DNA from: Liopterus haemorrhoidalis
Taxonomy: Eukaryota > Arthropoda > Insecta > Coleoptera > Dytiscidae
NCBI GenBank assembly: GCA_963971575.1
Contig: OZ020619.1
Span: forward strand, 20,900,813 to 20,964,812
Direction of reading: 5' to 3'
DNA: 64,000 bases
Shown one piece after another: positions 21,722-33,945 of the stretch; position 1 is the first letter of the stretch; the number at the start of each line of letters is the position of its first letter. The translations under genes and the position numbers were made by a program. The notes beneath the pieces were generated by a model. It was not told the origin of the DNA. It saw only the letters and a list, made by a program, of their open reading frames with translations, and searched no databases.

Positions 21722-22907
21722 GTAAATGTTTTATTTTTATTTTTTATTTGAATGTTTCGTTAAAACTATGTACTTTAGATTAAGTGTGAAATATTAATAT
21801 TAATTGTTTAGATTTACTTTAAAATATATTACATGAAATTATATTTACCTAGTACCTATTAATATTTGTTTATGTAGCAAAATAATGCTAAATAAAGTCT
21901 AATCTAATCTAATTTAAAAGTAGCGTTTCTGAGTATCTTCCTTTATATTTTGGTATTCCCCAAGGTTCAGTTCTCGGACCGCTACTATTCTTAATATATG
22001 TTAACGACTTGCCTCTCGCTATGACATCTAAATCAATCCTTTACGCTGACGATACAACATTACTAAATTGCAACCATGATCTAGATTTCCTTATTACGGA
22101 AAATGTTTCTCTGGTGAACAGTGCAAACTCTTGGTTGTCTAGCAATAAACTAATTTTAAATGCAGATAAAACCCAGACCTTGCTACTGAGCACCAGAAAA
22201 CATGATTTTGCCAATCCCCCTTTCGTTAAATTTTTTGGTATCCACGTTGATCCTTACCTTCGTTGGGATCAGCACGTGGATGTACTCAGTCGTAAACTGC
22301 GATCGACCGTGTATCTGGTAAAGAATCTGAAGCATGAAGTCAGGCATAGATGTTGTATTGAAAGCCTATTTCTCCCTCTTTCAGTCCCACCTAACCGATG
22401 GGTTAATAATCTGGGGACATTCACCTGCAGCCAAAAGAATTTTCAGCTTACAACGTAAAGTTGTAAGAATAATTGCCAGTGCTCCTTTTAGAGCGGATTG
22501 TCGAGATCTTTTTGTAAAGCTGAAAATAATGTCATTGCATTCACTATTTATTTATTTGTGTCTATTGTTTGTACGCAAAAATTTACACAATTATATCACT
22601 TTTAGTGAAACGCACGAGCACAACACGCGTTGTAAAAATAATATTCGTGGTAAGTTTTTGCGCTTAAATAAATCCAGGAATTGTTCAAATTACTTTGTTG
22701 TGAAATTTTATAATTTTTTACCAGAGACTATTATTACACTACCACTAGACAAATTCAAACTTAAACTTAAACACTTATTTATAAATAACCCATTGTACAC
22801 AATTGATGAATTTAACAACGTTAATTTTGATGAACTTTTATGACTTTGTTCCATAATATTGTATTGACTGACTGAAAGCAATTCTTTGTATTTGAAATTT
22901 GGTCAAT

Positions 22908-22930
22908 AAAACTATTATTATTATTATTAT
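22908..22930. repeat. (TTA)n 3' tail of CR1-A
   Basis: Several TTA units after TCAATAAAACTA. The same tail type is present at 61367-61389 on CR1-B. Confidence 0.8.
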
Positions 22931-22964
22931 AAAAATCATTTTATCCGAATTTGCTCTGCACGTG

Positions 22965-23030
22965 TACACAGACAGACAGACAGACAGACAGACAGACGGA
23001 CGGACGGACGGACAGACAGACATCATGTTA
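22965..23030. repeat. (CAGA)n/(CGGA)n microsatellite within a dispersed repeat
   Basis: Tetranucleotide runs ACAGACAGAC... then GGACGGACGG.... The following sequence (CGTTATGTAGGGACCTCAA...) looks like a common interspersed repeat with a tetranucleotide core, but it is not the same family as the HINE-like copies. The open frames of 66 and 145 codons over it are artefacts. Confidence 0.7.
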
Positions 23031-24698
23031 AAAATAGTCAAAACGTTATGTAGGGACCTCAATTCGTGGAGATCCATCGAAATGTCAAAATTGGTATGAT
23101 CACAATACCTCCCTTGTATATGTTGGCGGTCGGTAAAAAAGTATGCAAAGCGTATTCCAAATTCAACTTTTTCAACTTTTAAATGCAGGGTTCTACGATT
23201 TGAACTTAACTTGCCATTGGCACTATTGGTAACGCCTGTTTTATTTATTTTTTCTAAAGTAATACAATAACACAATATATTACATATTTATATAATACAT
23301 ATTAATTTTTAGAAACAATGGGTAAAATTTATATATTTTTTAGCTCCCCCTTTGATTATGAGAATATGTACCGGAACGTCGATCTGTTGCGTTCCGCGCC
23401 GAATATACCACTGAAATTATTACGTCTATCGTTCAAGGCTATGTGTGTGCGTATCATAATTCAGTTCTGCAGCTATTTTTGATTGATTATTCAATATGCG
23501 AGTCTTTAGTACAGCCGACCTTGTCCATTAAAGGGCCCAGATGCGATATATTTTTAGGGTTCTAAAAAATCTCAACAATAAAAAAGCTTAAGATCTTTTT
23601 ACGAAAATTTTGTTTTCAAGAATGGGATGCAGATATTCAGAAAATCACTTAAAGAGCGGTGGCAGAAATTCTTTTCGGGAGAGAGAGAGGGCTATAGTGC
23701 TTGGGCGTCTTACACCCGCTGCACCCCTCTATTAGACCAGCACTGATTTAATATGCGAATTTAGGAAACAGCCCTAAACAAATTATGTTTATTTCAAATT
23801 AAATAAAATAAATTTGACGCTCCAAAGAAATAAACTGAATTTGATAAAGATTAAAGCATATCTTTATTTGTTGGGTTTATACAAATCTTAGGACGTGGAT
23901 AATTTTTACGTTTCTAAGTTTTCCTGCACTGAAGGAAAAAACAGTAATGCATGATGACGTTCAAGTATACCGTTATCCGGTGACGTAGGTTTTTTTCATG
24001 AGAGGGATTGATAAAAAAATTGACGCCAAAGTAACAAATGTGCAAATAAACAGATCAATGTATGACAAAAAAGGAGAACGAATCAAAGTAATAACTAAAT
24101 AAAAAGGAAGAAATGAAGTGATGTCAAAAAAAAAAATCCAGCTTCTTCGGGGGAGGGAGGCGTAACCTCCAAACCTCTACATCCCACGTCACTACTGTTA
24201 CCATTTGGAAGTAATCTATTACGTTACTATTACTAAGGGATTTTACAAACGATTTGACCAAATTCTCAGCTAGAAAATTCCAGATGGCTTTTAAACTCAT
24301 TTTCAAGTGTTGAGGAAACATAATAGCAATTACAAAAATAATTAATTGAATTGAAAACCACTGAAGAGTTGAAACTCAATTTTAAAAATGTGTATCACTA
24401 AAGTAACATTACAGATCTTTTGATGAAAAGGGAAATCAACCACAAATAGTCGAATACAATGTGTTATTTAAGAATGTTGCTTACTAATATTGAGCTGAAT
24501 GAGCAAAATATAATCTTATATCATCAGTAAGTGCACCAATATTTATTTATACATTAATTAATCAAGTACTTTTAGACACGTTATTACAATTATATTTTTG
24601 TTTATAAAATAAGTTCTTAATTTAAAACGTAAAAAAGAGATTTTATTTATACTTGATAGAGTATATAGTATGTATTTTATATACACTAGTCCATTTTT
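23031..24698. other. no gene recognised; repeat debris
   Basis: AT-rich intron sequence. The part at 23670-23745 (GGGAGAGAGAG ... CACCCCTCTATTAGACCAGCACTG) has the look of a hAT end but no partner was found. No coding motif is seen. Confidence 0.4.
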
Positions 24699-25735
24699 AG
24701 GGTATGTACCGAAAAACCCTAATGCCGTCATTTTGTCGTCTCTCTGTCTGTCTGTTCGGTAAAAATTGTAGCCAAACGGCTAAACTTAGAGAGTTGAAAT
24801 TTGGCATGCTTATACAACTCTTTGACCTGCACATAGGAAAAATACTAAACATCTGAAAATAAATAATCTTTTCGGAAAATAACGCATTTTTTGTGTTTTT
24901 TTGGTGACGATTTAGAAAAGTTATAGTTATGTAACAAACTAGACTAGAAAACGTATTATTGTCTAATGATTAGCATGCTCGCTAGCTACCTAGAATTCTA
25001 GGGTTTGGAGACAATTTTATTTTTTGTTTTTTTTTTCATTTTTATTTTCTTTAAATTATTTTTTCAAAATTCTATAATAGTTATATTTTGGCAAATGTTG
25101 CATTTAATTTTTAAGAGCGTAAATTTAATAACCAGCTAGAATGTTGGAATTATATTTTCATTCTATGTGTCATGTATACGAAACCAAAGGGGCGGAGCAT
25201 ATGACAATTAATGAAATCCGCAATAGGCGCAATTTTTAAAATCTTAATGAACCTTGCTATATAAAAAAATAATGCACATATTTAAAAACCTAAATAATGG
25301 TATTAGGTATTCGAATTAAAATTAACAAAAAAATATTTTTACATAAAATTTGTTTTTAAAGCTCTTAGATTAACAGTAGGGTGACCAGTTTCTTGGAGAA
25401 GGCAATGCGGGACGGAGCAAAAAAAGGTCGTCACTTCCGAAATATAAGTGCAGAGCAAACAAAAAAAGGTCCTCACCTCCCAAATATAAGTAAAGAGCAA
25501 AAAAAAGGTCTTCACCTCCCAAATATAAGTACAGAGCAAAATTCGGCCCTGGGAACACCAAATCAAAATGCGGGACGAATGATCACCCTATTAACAGACG
25601 ATAAATTATTTAAAAAATATCGTTCATTTTGCCGTGATTACTACAAAGCAAAATTTGTCCTACACACTCAGTATGCCTTCACTTATTATATACCTGCGAA
25701 ACCCTGAAATGTGTGAAAATTCACACTTCATATCA
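24699..25735 (+). mobile_element. HINE-like element, copy 2, split by a hAT MITE
   Basis: Inverted relative to copy 1: starts AGGGTATGTACC, GTCTGTCTGTCTGTTCGG, GCCAAACGGCTAAACTTAG, and ends ATACCTGCGAAACCCT then the TGTGAAAATTCACA palindrome. Alignable with copy 1 over most of its length, except for an insertion at 25377-25590. It lies in intron 1 of the desaturase gene. Confidence 0.7.
25377..25590. mobile_element. small hAT MITE inside HINE-like copy 2
   Basis: Ends TAGGGTGACC and GATCACCCTA, with ATTAACAG at 25369-25376 and again from 25590. Copy 1 (11311-11330) shows the uninterrupted sequence, proving an insertion. The duplication is 7 or 8 bp depending on how the terminal A is assigned. 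The interior has three units built on AAAGGTC(C/G)TCAC and AAATATAAG, about 53 bp apart. Confidence 0.8.
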
Positions 25736-25979
25736 ATTTTTAAATAATCAAGCTCGGATGTATAATGAATTCGTACATACATGATTTTCCACAAAGATAC
25801 ATTTACTCATATAAAATGCGAAACATCCCATGAATTAATTCAAAACAAAATGTACCATCGAGAATCAGGAAATAAAGAAGATGAGCAAGTTTAATTATAT
25901 TATACTTACATTATGTGCAAAGATGATGGGACTTTAACCGACGTTCTGCAAAGTATCTGCAAGCCCGACATGCATTCTA

Positions 25980-26460
25980 CCAGCTAAATAACTTATGGAA
26001 CAATAACCTACTCTCCATCAATACGAAATTTCAACAAGATTTTCAACACCAATGTAAACTCAGTGTTTTTTATGGCTGCGAAACCTGGTAAGTGACCAAC
26101 CAAATCTCTTGTAAAATTCAATTTTTCTCAATCGATGCCTGAGGCGCATTTTTTCGCGTCAAGAGGTATGATATTTTAACCACCAGCGAGCTATGACGCA
26201 AAACAAAAAGACTGAGATGAAACTTGAAATACGGAACCGCAAATGGCGCTGGCTGGGCCACATCCTGCGCAAAGAAAAGGATGATTTTTCCAGTATTGCA
26301 CGAGAATGGAACCCACAAGGCATACCTGGAGACGTACGGTTACCAAAGAAATTTTAGATGCCGGAAAAACTTGGATTGAGCTTAAGATCCTGGCTCGTTA
26401 TTGAGTTACGTGGCTACAATTTACTGAGACTCTATGCTCCATTTAGGAGCTAGAGGAACT
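25980..26460 (+). pseudogene. 3' fragment of a LINE (C-terminal domain)
   Basis: Reading 26000-26460 across frames gives NRKWRWLGHILRKEKDD, SSIAREWNPQGIPGDVR, and a terminal LRLYAPFRS block. The WxGHxLRK ... WNPQG order is the standard C-terminal tail of a LINE reverse transcriptase group. Upstream (25980-26100) there are weak thumb-like blocks (STKFQQDFQHQCK-like). Nothing of the catalytic core remains. Confidence 0.6.
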
Positions 26461-26828
26461 AATATATTTATGTCTTAGACCATATGTTAAAATTTGTAAT
26501 AACCTCTAAATTATAAAATGTAAACAAATATCAAACTAGAATTATTTCTTACTTGTAATGTTAAAAAAAAAACTAGCTCATGTTGCTATCACTCGGTTCA
26601 TGTAGTCCCCCCTACCCGAAAAAAATGTCTGGATTCAACACAGGACTTCTGCTTGTTCAACATGATATATTTTACATCGGAGAACGCAGAAATACGAAAT
26701 TAATGGCTTCAATCTAACTTCGTAACGCTTTCGACAAAACTAACAGCCAAAACTTGAGTTGATTTTCGAACCATCAACCTAATGAATCACATTCGAAACA
26801 TTCTTGAAGGTCATTCATATCACTATAT

Positions 26829-27213
26829 TAAGGTGACCAGACGTCCCGATTTTGCCCCACGGCGTTTTAAAAAAGTCCCGATTTTTGGAAAGATTGCTCG
26901 CCAACAAATGGAGTGAAGACCTTTTTTTTATGCTCATCACTTGTATTTTTAGAGTGAGGACCATTTTTTTTTCTTTTTAGGTCTTCACTTGAAATTTAGA
27001 AGTAAGGACCTTTTTTTGCCCATCACTTGTATTTTTAGAGCGAGGACCCTTTTTTGTTGCTCATCACTTGTATTTTTGGAGTGAGGGACCTTTTTTTTTA
27101 GTATACTCTTTTTCAGTAAAAAAAATCTGGTCAGCCTATAATACTATACATATTCCACCCCTCCCCCCGTCAATGGTGTACCGCTTCACCAATGTTAAAA
27201 TCTGGTCACCTTA
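26829..27213. mobile_element. hAT MITE with GGACC sub-repeats
   Basis: Ends TAAGGTGACCAGA and TCTGGTCACCTTA are perfect 13-bp inverted repeats. Flanks are CACTATAT (26821-26828) and CAGTATAT (27214-27221), an 8-bp duplication with one mismatch. The interior carries three to four units of about 50 bp (GAGGACC, a T run, CATCACTTGTATTTTTAGAG). It sits about 200 bp upstream of the desaturase exon at 27430. Confidence 0.8.
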
Positions 27214-27429
27214 CAGTATATACAAAAATATATGAAGATAGGACAAAATTCGACTTCCGCAATGCCCTAGATACGGATATGAAATATAATTTTATAGACT
27301 ATTAAAAAGCTTTAAACTAAATATTTATATTTACAATTATGTCCTGAATTGAAATAAAATTGTCTTGTTATGTGCTTCCTATTATTTTTAATGTTTAAAT
27401 TAAATGTAAACTATTGTTTCACTTTGTAG

Positions 27430-27648
27430 ATTTACAGCAGTATTCAGCACGTATGGAAATCACATTGGTAAACAAGATATTTTACCATTCTTAATCCCAG
27501 TATGTATGTATATTGCCAGTGGGAATTTAGTATCTACACTGATGATGTGGCTTTGGATTCTCTGTATTGGAAGTTTCCACTTTGGGCTAGTTGGAATAAA
27601 TGCCGCACATCATCATCCAGATATATTTCATGATGGCGATGCTCCAAG
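27430..27648 (+). CDS. Cyt-b5-r: cytochrome b5-related desaturase, exon with second histidine box
   Basis: An acceptor TTTCACTTTGTAG precedes 27430; a GTAATT donor follows 27648. The 219-bp exon is open in the frame dictated by the previous exon (phase 2 in, phase 2 out). It encodes two hydrophobic segments (ILPFLIPVCMYIA and LWILCIGSFHFGLVGI), then AAHHHPDIFHDGD, the second histidine box facing the cytosol. The upstream intron is 17.5 kb, almost all transposon sequence. Confidence 0.88.
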
Positions 27649-28225
27649 GTAATTAACATTTTATAATTCATAAATCTTAGATCAATAAGTAATCCACGTC
27701 ATCTGTTTTTTAACCTTTGTTTCGTACACAATCTCAAATTACCAGATTTTTAACTGAATTTTTTCAGTTTGCGGTACTGAAAATGTTATTTAAAGTATTC
27801 AGTATTGATAGGTATATTGATTTATAGGGGTATAGCCAGTGATGGCATCCTAAATTTTCAGGAAGCGGTTCAGCATAAAGTCATAAAGTCATGTGATATC
27901 TAGGAACTAATTCTGTATTTTTAAGAGTGAAAACGAATCACTTACTTCCATTTATTAAATATAAGGAAAAAATTTTAAGAGCGTATTATTAATAACCTAT
28001 AAAATTATTACATTTTCAACACTGCAGGGCACGGCGCACGATTCAAAACTGAAGTCAGAGTATTTAATTTATTTTTAATAATTCTAACAACCGGTTCCCT
28101 AAGGTTTCAATAATTTTAAGAAACGGTTCGCGCGAACCGGTCCGAACCGGTAGGATGCCATCACTGGGTATAGCCCCCATGAAGCCGTATTTTTTTGTCA
28201 TCACTTCAATCCGTCTTCCTTTTGT
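27649..28225. other. intron 2, unassigned part
   Basis: No gene. A stretch at 27840-28170 contains AACCGGTTC-type inverted motifs (28090-28150) and TGGCATCC/GGATGCCA ends near 27843 and 28157, so a hAT-like insertion bounded there is possible but not defined. Confidence 0.35.
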
Positions 28226-28910
28226 AGGGTTTTGTTTACACGACCACCAAAAAAACCCTTAAAATGTCACTCATGTGCCTATCTGTCTGTCTGTACGGTA
28301 GAAATTGTATCCAAACGGCTGAACCTTAAAAGTTGAAATTTGGCATGCTTAAACAACACTTTGACCCACATATAGGAAAAATACTAAGAGTTAAAAATAA
28401 TGCATCACGAGATAAATACAAACAAATATATGTACTTAATGAAAAAATAAATGTCTTTTTTTTAATTTTGAGTGAGGTATCAAATGAAACCAAAGTTTCG
28501 CCAAAAATATGACAAAAGACTTTTGTCCCCGCCGTATTTCCCAGAATGGTTGATTGAAAAATCTGAAAAAAATCTTAATAATGTATGTTGATGGGAACTG
28601 AAATAGTTCAACAGGAATTTTTGATAAGTTAGTTTTTCGATTTTTTTTTGTGTCGTTTTTTAAATTAAATTTTTTAAATTTATTGATCTAAACTGGAAAC
28701 GAACGAGAGGAAATTTTGATCAGATTTCGTTTTTAGAAAATATTGCATTATTTGTGTTTTCGACAAAATTAATTATTTTTTAATTCATGGCTAAATTACG
28801 GCTAATATTGTTATGGATTATTTGTAGTATTTTTTTGAAATTAAAAATATAATAAATAATATTAACAGCTGAGGACCGAGTTCATGTGTTGTTAAGTGCG
28901 GAACCCTGCA
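28226..28910 (+). mobile_element. HINE-like element, copy 3 (diverged)
   Basis: Starts AGGGTTTTGTTTAC, then CTATCTGTCTGTCTGTACGG, ATCCAAACGGCTGAACC, TTTGGCATGCTTAAACAAC, and ends GGAACCCTGCA. Same order of blocks as copies 1 and 2, shorter and more diverged, and without the terminal palindrome. It lies in intron 2 of the desaturase gene. Confidence 0.65.
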
Positions 28911-29477
28911 ATATTCCCTGCCATAGACCAGGTTCCTGCTCTAAGGAGCACGTTCGCGACGTCGTGAAATAGAGACTCACGACCTAGATGGAAAACGCGA
29001 AATAAAGCAAATGGATTGTATTGCGCGCAGTCTTACGCGATTGTGGAATGCTGGAAATGAGATTGGATACAAATACAGGTTAATTGGCTTACTTAGTAGT
29101 TGAAGCGTGATCGTATCAAAGGGCCCTTCGAGCTGCTGTAGGCTTCTGGTCCACCAGGTCTGACATACATTCGCCAACAGCGGGATATCAGGTCACCTTA
29201 GTCCCCTAGTATCTGGCATTTTCCTCCCAGTTCACTACAAAACTATGAAATTAGTGAAATTTCGTACTTGCCATCAGTCCTTATTCTTGCTCTTCGGTTC
29301 CTCCGGTATACATATACTTCTTACTAATTTGTAGGTGTCTTCCGTCGTCGCGTTTGGAAGTATCGCTCGCTTTTTTTCTTTAGCGGTAATACTGTTCGCC
29401 GCACTAAATTGTTCGAACCGTTCTTTAAAAACACACCAATCCGACAGTGTGTGGTCGAATTCTTTAACAGAGCCCAA
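28911..29477 (-). pseudogene. Gypsy-like gag N-terminal fragment with possible LTR
   Basis: The minus-strand frame 29477-29274 reads EFDHTLSDWCVFKERFEQF, then AKEKKRAILPNATTEDTYKL and RSICIPEEP, matching the N-terminal gag pattern of insect Gypsy elements (DWxxFKERLEQF ... KRAILL ... YKLLR). The GC-richer sequence 28911-29240 beyond it could be the LTR, but no second copy is present, so this is unproven. It is unrelated to the intact Gypsy at 2976. Confidence 0.5.
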
Positions 29478-29778
29478 TATATGATTTCCTTAAATATTTA
29501 ATAAAAAAAAAAATTATTTTAACTTTAATTTGAACGTGTTTTTATTTAACTTTTACTTCGTCGCCACGTGTTATGTCTTGACTTGGTAGGTAATAAAATA
29601 ACACACAAGTAATTTTATACCTTTTTATTTAACATCAAAATCAAGACTGGTGTCTAATACTGGCAAAGAAGGTGGGTGAGGTAAACTCCCCACCACTCAG
29701 GGTACATGTTGCAACATCACATGATTCCCTTCATATTCCCAATATATAACAGTTATAATTGAATTTATTTATTTTCAG
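29478..29778. other. intron 2, 3' part; no gene
   Basis: AT-rich sequence leading to the acceptor at 29778. It contains GTGGGGAGTTTACC-type sequence in inverted form but no recognisable element. Confidence 0.35.
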
Positions 29779-30139
29779 GGAAGATCGAGACTGGGGTCTT
29801 CATCAAATGGACGCTGTTATGGACCGACCTGAAATTAACAATTCTCGATTTTTAGTATTGACAACCTTTGGTGATCACGCATTGCATCACTTGTTTCCTA
29901 CGATTGACCATGGACACTTACCATTTTTATATCCAGCACTTGAAAAAACATGTAAAGAATTTGGAATTAAATTTAAAATAATCTCACAGTTGGGTCTGGC
30001 TATTGGTCAAATTTTGCAATTACTTCGAGTGCGACCAAATCCTAACCCCCCAGGAAAAATGAAAATTAAAAATAACAAAACTTTTTATGAAAAAATGAAA
30101 CCATACAGGAACAAAGACAAACAATTGAAAGTCAATTGA
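29779..30139 (+). CDS. Cyt-b5-r: cytochrome b5-related desaturase, terminal exon with third histidine box
   Basis: An acceptor TTATTTTCAG precedes 29779. The exon starts by completing an arginine codon split with 27648 and reads EDRDWGLHQMDAVMDR, then GDHALHHLFPTIDHG (third histidine box), LPFLYPALEKTCKEF, and a lysine-rich tail ending at a TGA (30137-30139). All three histidine clusters of the di-iron centre are thus present across the three exons, and no frameshift or stop is seen, so this half of the gene looks functional. Confidence 0.9.
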
Positions 30140-30163
30140 TCTGTAGAAAGATTTAAAAATGTA

Positions 30164-30169
30164 AATAAA
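30164..30169 (+). promoter_or_regulatory. polyadenylation signal AATAAA of the desaturase gene
   Basis: AATAAA lies 25 bases after the stop codon and is followed by T-rich sequence. It is the nearest canonical signal. Confidence 0.6.
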
Positions 30170-30629
30170 GAATTTTATTTTATTTTATTAACTTTTCCCT
30201 TTATTTTCCAGTTCAATACAAATAGTATTATTAATGGCATGATATATTAGGACTTGGCACATTATTGAAAATTTTGGTGACCACACCAATTTTTTTTTGT
30301 ATTTGCTGAAAGTATGAATGACGATGAATACCCGGGTACCCGCGACCCGACCTGTTGAGTTGGTACCCGGAACCGATTTTGATTACCGGCTACCCGTTTT
30401 CTACGCATAATCCGTTAACTGTTAATGGGTAATTATGAGGTATTTTGAGAAGTTCTGTTTCTCTCTGGGTATTTTGTTCGAAAAAATCCCCTCCTTTCTT
30501 ATAATTAGAAAAATTAAAAGAAGGACGCGGGCCGCAGGAGGCCCTGTGGCCGTCATCCATCTTTAATTATCAGGTAATTAACGGGAATTTATTAGTTATT
30601 ATTAATCTCTGATGTATAGTGTTACATAC
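30170..30629. other. intergenic; repeat debris
   Basis: Follows the desaturase polyadenylation signal. 30320-30420 is GC-rich with repeated GGTACCCG motifs (GGGTACCC palindrome). No coding sequence is seen. Confidence 0.4.
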
Positions 30630-31043
30630 ATTATGATTCTACGTGAAATGGTCTAATTTATTATTCTAAAATAATTGATACATCACTATAAAACTCCGAT
30701 GTTATGGACCCACAAACTTTATAATACAAAACGTTAATTTACGTTTAAAAACATAATTGCCCAATACACGATATCGGTGCATTTTTTGTCTGCGTTATAT
30801 CAATATATCTCTTAAGATTTAGCCTACGTAATCAATTCAAACTGCACGGAGAGTGCGGAACTCATAGTTTACCGCCCATAACGCCCCCTAGGGCGACACG
30901 AACGAAGTTGGAACCCTCACTAAAACCTTTCTCGGATTATTTTACCTCCCTGTACTAAGTTTGGTGTAAATTGGTCTATCCGATTGGCTTTGCATAAAGA
31001 ACAGACAGACAAACAGAAATTGATTTTTATATAAAAGACTAAC
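30630..31043 (+). repeat. dispersed repeat family R, copy 1
   Basis: Starts near ATTATGATTCTACGTGAAATG and ends with TTGCATAAAGAACAGACAGAC and AATTGATTTTTATATAAAAG. A second copy is at 40243-40880, with an internal deletion and a hAT insertion. The ACAGACAGAC end followed by TTTTATAT is a common interspersed-repeat 3' end in insects. Family name unknown. Confidence 0.7.
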
Positions 31044-32572
<1,529 letters not shown>

Positions 32573-33313
32573 AGTGATGGGCGCGTAAGTTACATGATGT
32601 AAGTTACCTCATTGTTGACGCGTAAACAATTGATGTAAAGTAAACACAAAAAACTCTTGTAAACAATGTAAACAACGTAAGCAATGTAAACATTGATTTA
32701 GACATGCGCACTTGTTTTGAATTACAGAACCTCATTATCAATACATTTTTATAAATAATAAAATTTTAATGAAACGATCTTAAATGAAAAAGTAAGTACT
32801 TATATAAAATTAGGACAAGCCAATTTACATATTAATAAAAATCGAATTTGCATCATTATACAGGTGTTACATACAAATTAGTAAATATGAATATGAAAAA
32901 TAAAAAACTGTTTTCTTTAAAAAATTCAGTCTAATTTTTTTAATAACAAAATACATTAAATTTCACCTTTAAGAAAATCATCCTATTATTTTTAATAACG
33001 AAAAGATTCATTGCAAATTTTGCATAACGCCCTATATTTTCTTTCATTTTCGTTAATTAAAACAAAACCTAGTTCTTCAGAACTATTCCTTCGGTTTCTT
33101 CCCACCATTTTTTTTAATAAATTTATTGTTTTGAACTGAATATACTTGTTCATTAACTCTCTATTATTTGTATTAAATAACTAAAACTAACCTCATTATT
33201 TGACAGTTTACAAAGTTTACATTGTTTACATTGTTGACAAGTTTACCAATTGTTTACATAAGTTTACACGTAAACGTAAACAATTAAAGTTTACGTGTAA
33301 ACTCCCATCACTG
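32573..33313. mobile_element. hAT MITE with GTAAACAATGTAAAC arms
   Basis: Ends CAGTGATGGG and CCCATCACTG, 10-bp perfect inverted repeat. A perfect 8-bp target duplication TGGATAAT is at 32565-32572 and 33314-33321. 741 bp, non-coding. The subterminal arms are built of repeated GTAAACAATGTAAAC / GTTTACATTGTTTAC motifs in inverted orientation. The target duplication overlaps an ATGGATAAT that could be the start codon of the decayed gene downstream. Confidence 0.92.
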
Positions 33314-33377
33314 TGGATAATAAACAGCTATCCTTATTAAATTAATTTAATTTTTTAAGTGCAACACCTTCTTCTAG

Positions 33378-33945
33378 GTGTGTAGTTGAAGGAGAAGAGT
33401 TGTTAAACGCCGGACATCTTGAAAAAATCCTCAAAAATGATGAGCATGTCGATATATGTGGGTTATGTTTACAAACAAGCAGTTTGAGATCACCACCTCA
33501 CGAAATCACTGGGAAGTTGAAGTTTTAAATATGTCCTGCACCTGTAAAGCAGGAACTACATGCAAACACATTTCAGCTGTCCTATTATTTTGTACCAGGT
33601 GGTTAACAAACCAAAATGAAAGAAGCCAAGATCAGGGCATTGATTGATTGTAATATTTGATTTTTCTTTTTTTTTGTGTGGTTTCTGTTGGTTTTTCTTT
33701 TTGTTCCAGAAACAATATATTGTGTATGGAAATATTAACCAGCACAGATTTAAAATGCCTGTGGTCTACTTTTAAAAAACCTGTCTTACAACAGTATGAA
33801 CCGCAACCTCTGTTAGAATCTCCATACCTAAATAAATTGATTAAAAACAAAAGCAGGCAATGAAAGTTCAGTGAAAATGTATTAGAAAAGCTGCATACAG
33901 AATTTAAGACCGCTTGCCCTAATTCTGCATTAAAATTACACGGGT
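33378..33945 (+). pseudogene. SWIM-type zinc-finger gene, decayed, two exons
   Basis: Exon 1 follows CTTCTTCTAG and reads VVEGEELLNAGHLEKIL ... CLQTSSLRSPPHEITGK. After a frameshift near 33510 it reads EVLNMSCTCKAGTTCKHISA, the CxCx(n)CxH SWIM zinc site. A plausible intron (GTAATATTT ... TTTTTGTTCCAG, 33650-33709) leads to exon 2, EILTSTDLKCLWSTFKKPVL ... LLESPYLNKL, which has an in-frame TGA at 33861-33863 and then stays open to a GTAGAT at 33946. SWIM proteins of this insect repeat family are often linked to mobile elements; the role is unknown. One frameshift and one stop argue for a pseudogene. Confidence 0.55.

Larger units (their letters stand above)
17794..21915 (+). mobile_element. 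full-length Jockey-superfamily LINE nested in CR1-A
   Basis: 4.12 kb with a 5' end only 11 bases before the ORF1 start, two ORFs and a 3' tail of TCTAATCTAATCTAA-type repeats (about 21895-21912). It is flanked by the AAAAG duplication. Nearly complete length and an intact ORF1 make it much younger than its CR1 host, though ORF2 has one frameshift and two stops. The clade (Jockey, I or a relative) is not settled; there is no RNase H domain, which argues against I. Confidence 0.8.
17789..21920. repeat. target duplication AAAAG of the nested LINE
   Basis: AAAAG at 17789-17793 ends the left part of CR1-A and AAAAG at 21916-21920 starts the right part. Joining them restores a plausible CR1 RT reading between the KQFTQF block and the FGIPQG block. 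It is short, so some coincidence is possible. Confidence 0.65.
15999..22843 (+). pseudogene. CR1-A ORF2, endonuclease plus RT (interrupted and decayed)
   Basis: Starts MLYMNMQSIRNKAE, the N-terminus of the endonuclease, with FICFTEHW, then MICGDFNVNFN (about 16400) and FSDHSGI (about 16580). RT follows: LAKVLPLFKKGD and NNYRPIS (about 17390-17460), FGFRSDKSSIDT, FLDLSKAFDGI (motif A, about 17650-17685). After the nested LINE it resumes at 21916 with FGIPQGSVLGPLLF, LYADDTTLLN (about 22040) and the C-terminal blocks to 22843. Stops occur (for example after VTCISD at 16464 and at 17461) and frames change. Confidence 0.8.
15402..22930 (+). mobile_element. CR1-type LINE (CR1-A), split by a complete second LINE
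   Basis: ORF1 esterase-like segment (15402-15986), then ORF2 endonuclease (15999 on), RT up to 17793, interruption 17794-21915, and RT/C-terminus 21916-22843. The 3' end is a (TTA)n tract near 22915-22930, characteristic of CR1-like 3' tails. Length without the nested LINE is about 3.4 kb, short for a full CR1, so the 5' end is truncated. Multiple stops and frameshifts are present in ORF2. Confidence 0.8.
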
